A stretch of DNA of 64,000 nt from Isoetes taiwanensis (taxonomy: Eukaryota > Streptophyta > Lycopodiopsida > Isoetales > Isoetaceae), in the NCBI GenBank assembly GCA_021234155.1, contig JAJEKV010000065.1, positions 1,745,567 through 1,809,566 on the forward strand, in the 5' to 3' direction. Under the pieces are notes generated by a model, which saw only the letters and a program-made list of their open reading frames with translations, did not search any database and was not told the origin of the DNA. Of the stretch, positions 62,106 to 64,000 are shown piece by piece (within the stretch, counting starts at the first letter, position 1; each line of letters starts with the position of its first letter). The translations under genes and the position numbers were made by a program.

Positions 62106-64000
62106 CATTTTATACTCGGTGCGAAAGGTAGACAATTGCCAATAAATCGGACCGTTCGTTGCACGTGTCCTTTGGTGGCGGACCTTTTGTGCACCAGATT
62201 TGGCCACGTCGATATCAAGTGTGTTTTTTCAAGCACTAGTCAAGACGTGTGAATGGAGACGGTTAAACCTAAGCTTTTGCCAACAACTCTCTCTTAGGCA
62301 CTTTCTAGGCTGACCGAACTCGCTAGGAATTGTTGGGGCAGGCTTCGGTTTCGGTGGAGGTGGGTGCCCGAGGATTGAGATCGCACTTACTAGGGAACAA
62401 TATGCCACATCAGCCTTACACGTTGGAATCGAACAACGTGAAGGCGCCAAAACTTGAAGCCGCCATCGAACTCTTTCTTCTTCGAACTCCACGCGCGAAA
62501 TCAGGTAAGCTGCTGTTGTCTGTTCTTGTAGTTCAGGCAAGATCATTCTTGAAATCAAATTTCTTGATCTGCAAAACGCCAGCAATTTGTGGCATGTTGA
62601 TCAGCAAGCATGCTTGCTGCCGGATTTCTGCTTTCTCCTCCCCATCGCTGCCATAGCCTGAGCTAGCGGACTCCCTGCTGCTGTTGAAGCCGAACTTGGG
62701 CCCGCCAAATTCCTTTAGAACTTGGGAGTAGCCAAATTCCCTGCAATTCCCTCCAAATTCCCTCCACGTGTGCATCAGCCCGAACTTGGGCGGGCAATCT
62801 CACCCACAACTTGACGCGATGTAGAAACAACGGCGGTTTGGTTTAAGTCGCGATCATTTAACTTCTTTGCATTTTGCCACATGGCACTATGCTATTTGAT
62901 CCTTACAGATTAACCTTGGGTCACCTAGTAAGTGCGATCGGCCTTAGTTACCTAATTAACCATCGACGTGGCACTTTCTCTCAAAGCTTAAGGTATGACG
63001 AAAAATTACTATCTATCTACTTATAAAATCTAATCGAGAAGGAAGGAAAAGAAGTATATTTTAACGTGGGAGGAAAATGGCCTATGAGGCGGTCACAATA
63101 CAATATATCGATAGTATCCAAACACAAAAGAAAACCACAAAAGCCTTATACAATGTGTCTCTACCTTTGGGACGAAAAAACCCCCATGTGGGGGAAAAAC
63201 CCTTGTAGTAGGCGTTGCTCAAATTCCTTATCCGGCTCAAATTCCATGTCTTTGTGAGGGACTCTCGGCGGTGGAGACTAATCTAAGGGTAGTTTTCTTA
63301 GGCGCAAAGTTTGCGATTGACAAGTGCAAATACATAGTGCGTAAAAATCGGTCAGGGCTATTATCTTGACCCTCTAAGACAATAAACTCACGACACATGG
63401 TAATTTTTTCTTTAAACAAAACGTCCTTGTGATGGTTAGTTTGCTCTACGCCTATGCATTAGGCTCTTGTTCACTGTTATTCTCGATTCTCGCGCAAAGA
63501 CCATGATCACAACCTTCAATTGGTAAGGGTCAAGGGGCTGAAAATAGTGCGCCCAATTTTTATGTTGAGGGGAATGTTGCCACGGTGATTGGAGGTCGCT
63601 TTGATCAGGCGGAATGTAAGCCTAACTTGCCATTTCCTTATACAAACACTTTCAATGAGACTATGTGTGGATATAATTAGACCTACTTTCAAATTAACCA
63701 TCAATATGGTACATCGCATGTAAAATCTAAAGTTCGTTTGCATTCATGTGTTGCAACGCGCTCAAGAGTGGTAATTCCTTCTCCATTCCTAGTGGGAGAG
63801 AGAAATTGCTCAGCCTATCACAAACGAGCTATCCATCCATTATGGTATTGCAACATGCTCAAATGTGGTAGTCCAATTCAATTCCTACTAGTAAACATGT
63901 GCCCAACATTGTTACTGACACAATTGCATGTCAATAACCTTTCACCAACATGAAATAAATATGGTTTTAGACAATAGACCAATCACATTTCAACAATATT
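62106..64000. other. Right-hand flank without a recognisable gene
   Basis: Overlapping frames on both strands at 62229-62775 include a minus-strand one with GYGSDGEEKAEIRQQA and repeated REFGG/KEFGG units (CCAAATTCC repeats at 62705-62765). I cannot assign it. 62900-64000 is AT-rich with short frames only. Confidence 0.35.

Noticed and set aside
62229-62775. Overlapping ORFs upstream of the SERF-like gene
   Set aside because: Frames on both strands conflict and none matches a family; the repeat-like EFGG units come from short CCAAATTCC repeats.

Overview
This window is nuclear DNA of a land plant with a repeat-rich genome. The evidence is spliced genes with GT-AG introns, an RD19-type cysteine protease, a SHI/LRP1-type zinc finger (a streptophyte family), an alpha carbonic anhydrase, and plant-type CACTA, Ty3/gypsy, Ty1/copia and L1-like elements nested in one another. 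Nothing bacterial or organellar is needed to explain it. The lineage cannot be fixed from sequence alone; a fern or another lineage with a large, TE-rich genome is my guess.

Layout. 1-5 kb is a gene-derived island. It holds an RD19/cathepsin F-like protease on the minus strand whose catalytic-His segment is deleted, an orphan SHI-type zinc-finger exon (minus), and the last exon of a BTB/BACK protein (plus). 5.5-21.9 kb is one degenerate L1-like LINE on the minus strand, split by a 13.3-kb CACTA transposon (7061-20340) with matching ends and a CAT target duplication. The CACTA carries a decayed TNP2/DUF4218/DUF4216 transposase, a SET-like segment, a divergent TNPA-like gene and a WD40 exon that looks captured from a host gene. 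22.1-25.9 kb is a nearly full-length plus-strand L1-like LINE (ORF1 with RRM, endonuclease, RT). 25.9-36.7 kb is a 5'-truncated non-chromoviral Ty3/gypsy element with two LTR-like insertions and about 3 kb of extra coding sequence between integrase and the 3' LTR. 36.7-39.8 kb is a second, decayed plus-strand LINE.

40.8-43.3 kb is the best intact host gene: a seven-exon alpha carbonic anhydrase of 280 codons. 43.4-51.9 kb has no convincing gene, only LINE and copia scraps, microsatellites and a perfect 54-bp inverted repeat. 51.9-59.8 kb is a rearranged Ty1/copia element. Its 5' LTR, primer-binding site and gag lie on the minus strand, while its pol occurs twice as a 2.4-kb head-to-head inverted duplication; a 1.65-kb solo LTR sits in its 5' leader. 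60.4-62.1 kb is a SERF/4F5-like small-protein gene (minus) with a probable GC-AG intron. The last 2 kb shows no recognisable gene.

The genes do not form a pathway. The window is a record of nested insertions and rearrangements around a few host genes. Frames and splice sites were read by eye, so exon ends are predictions.
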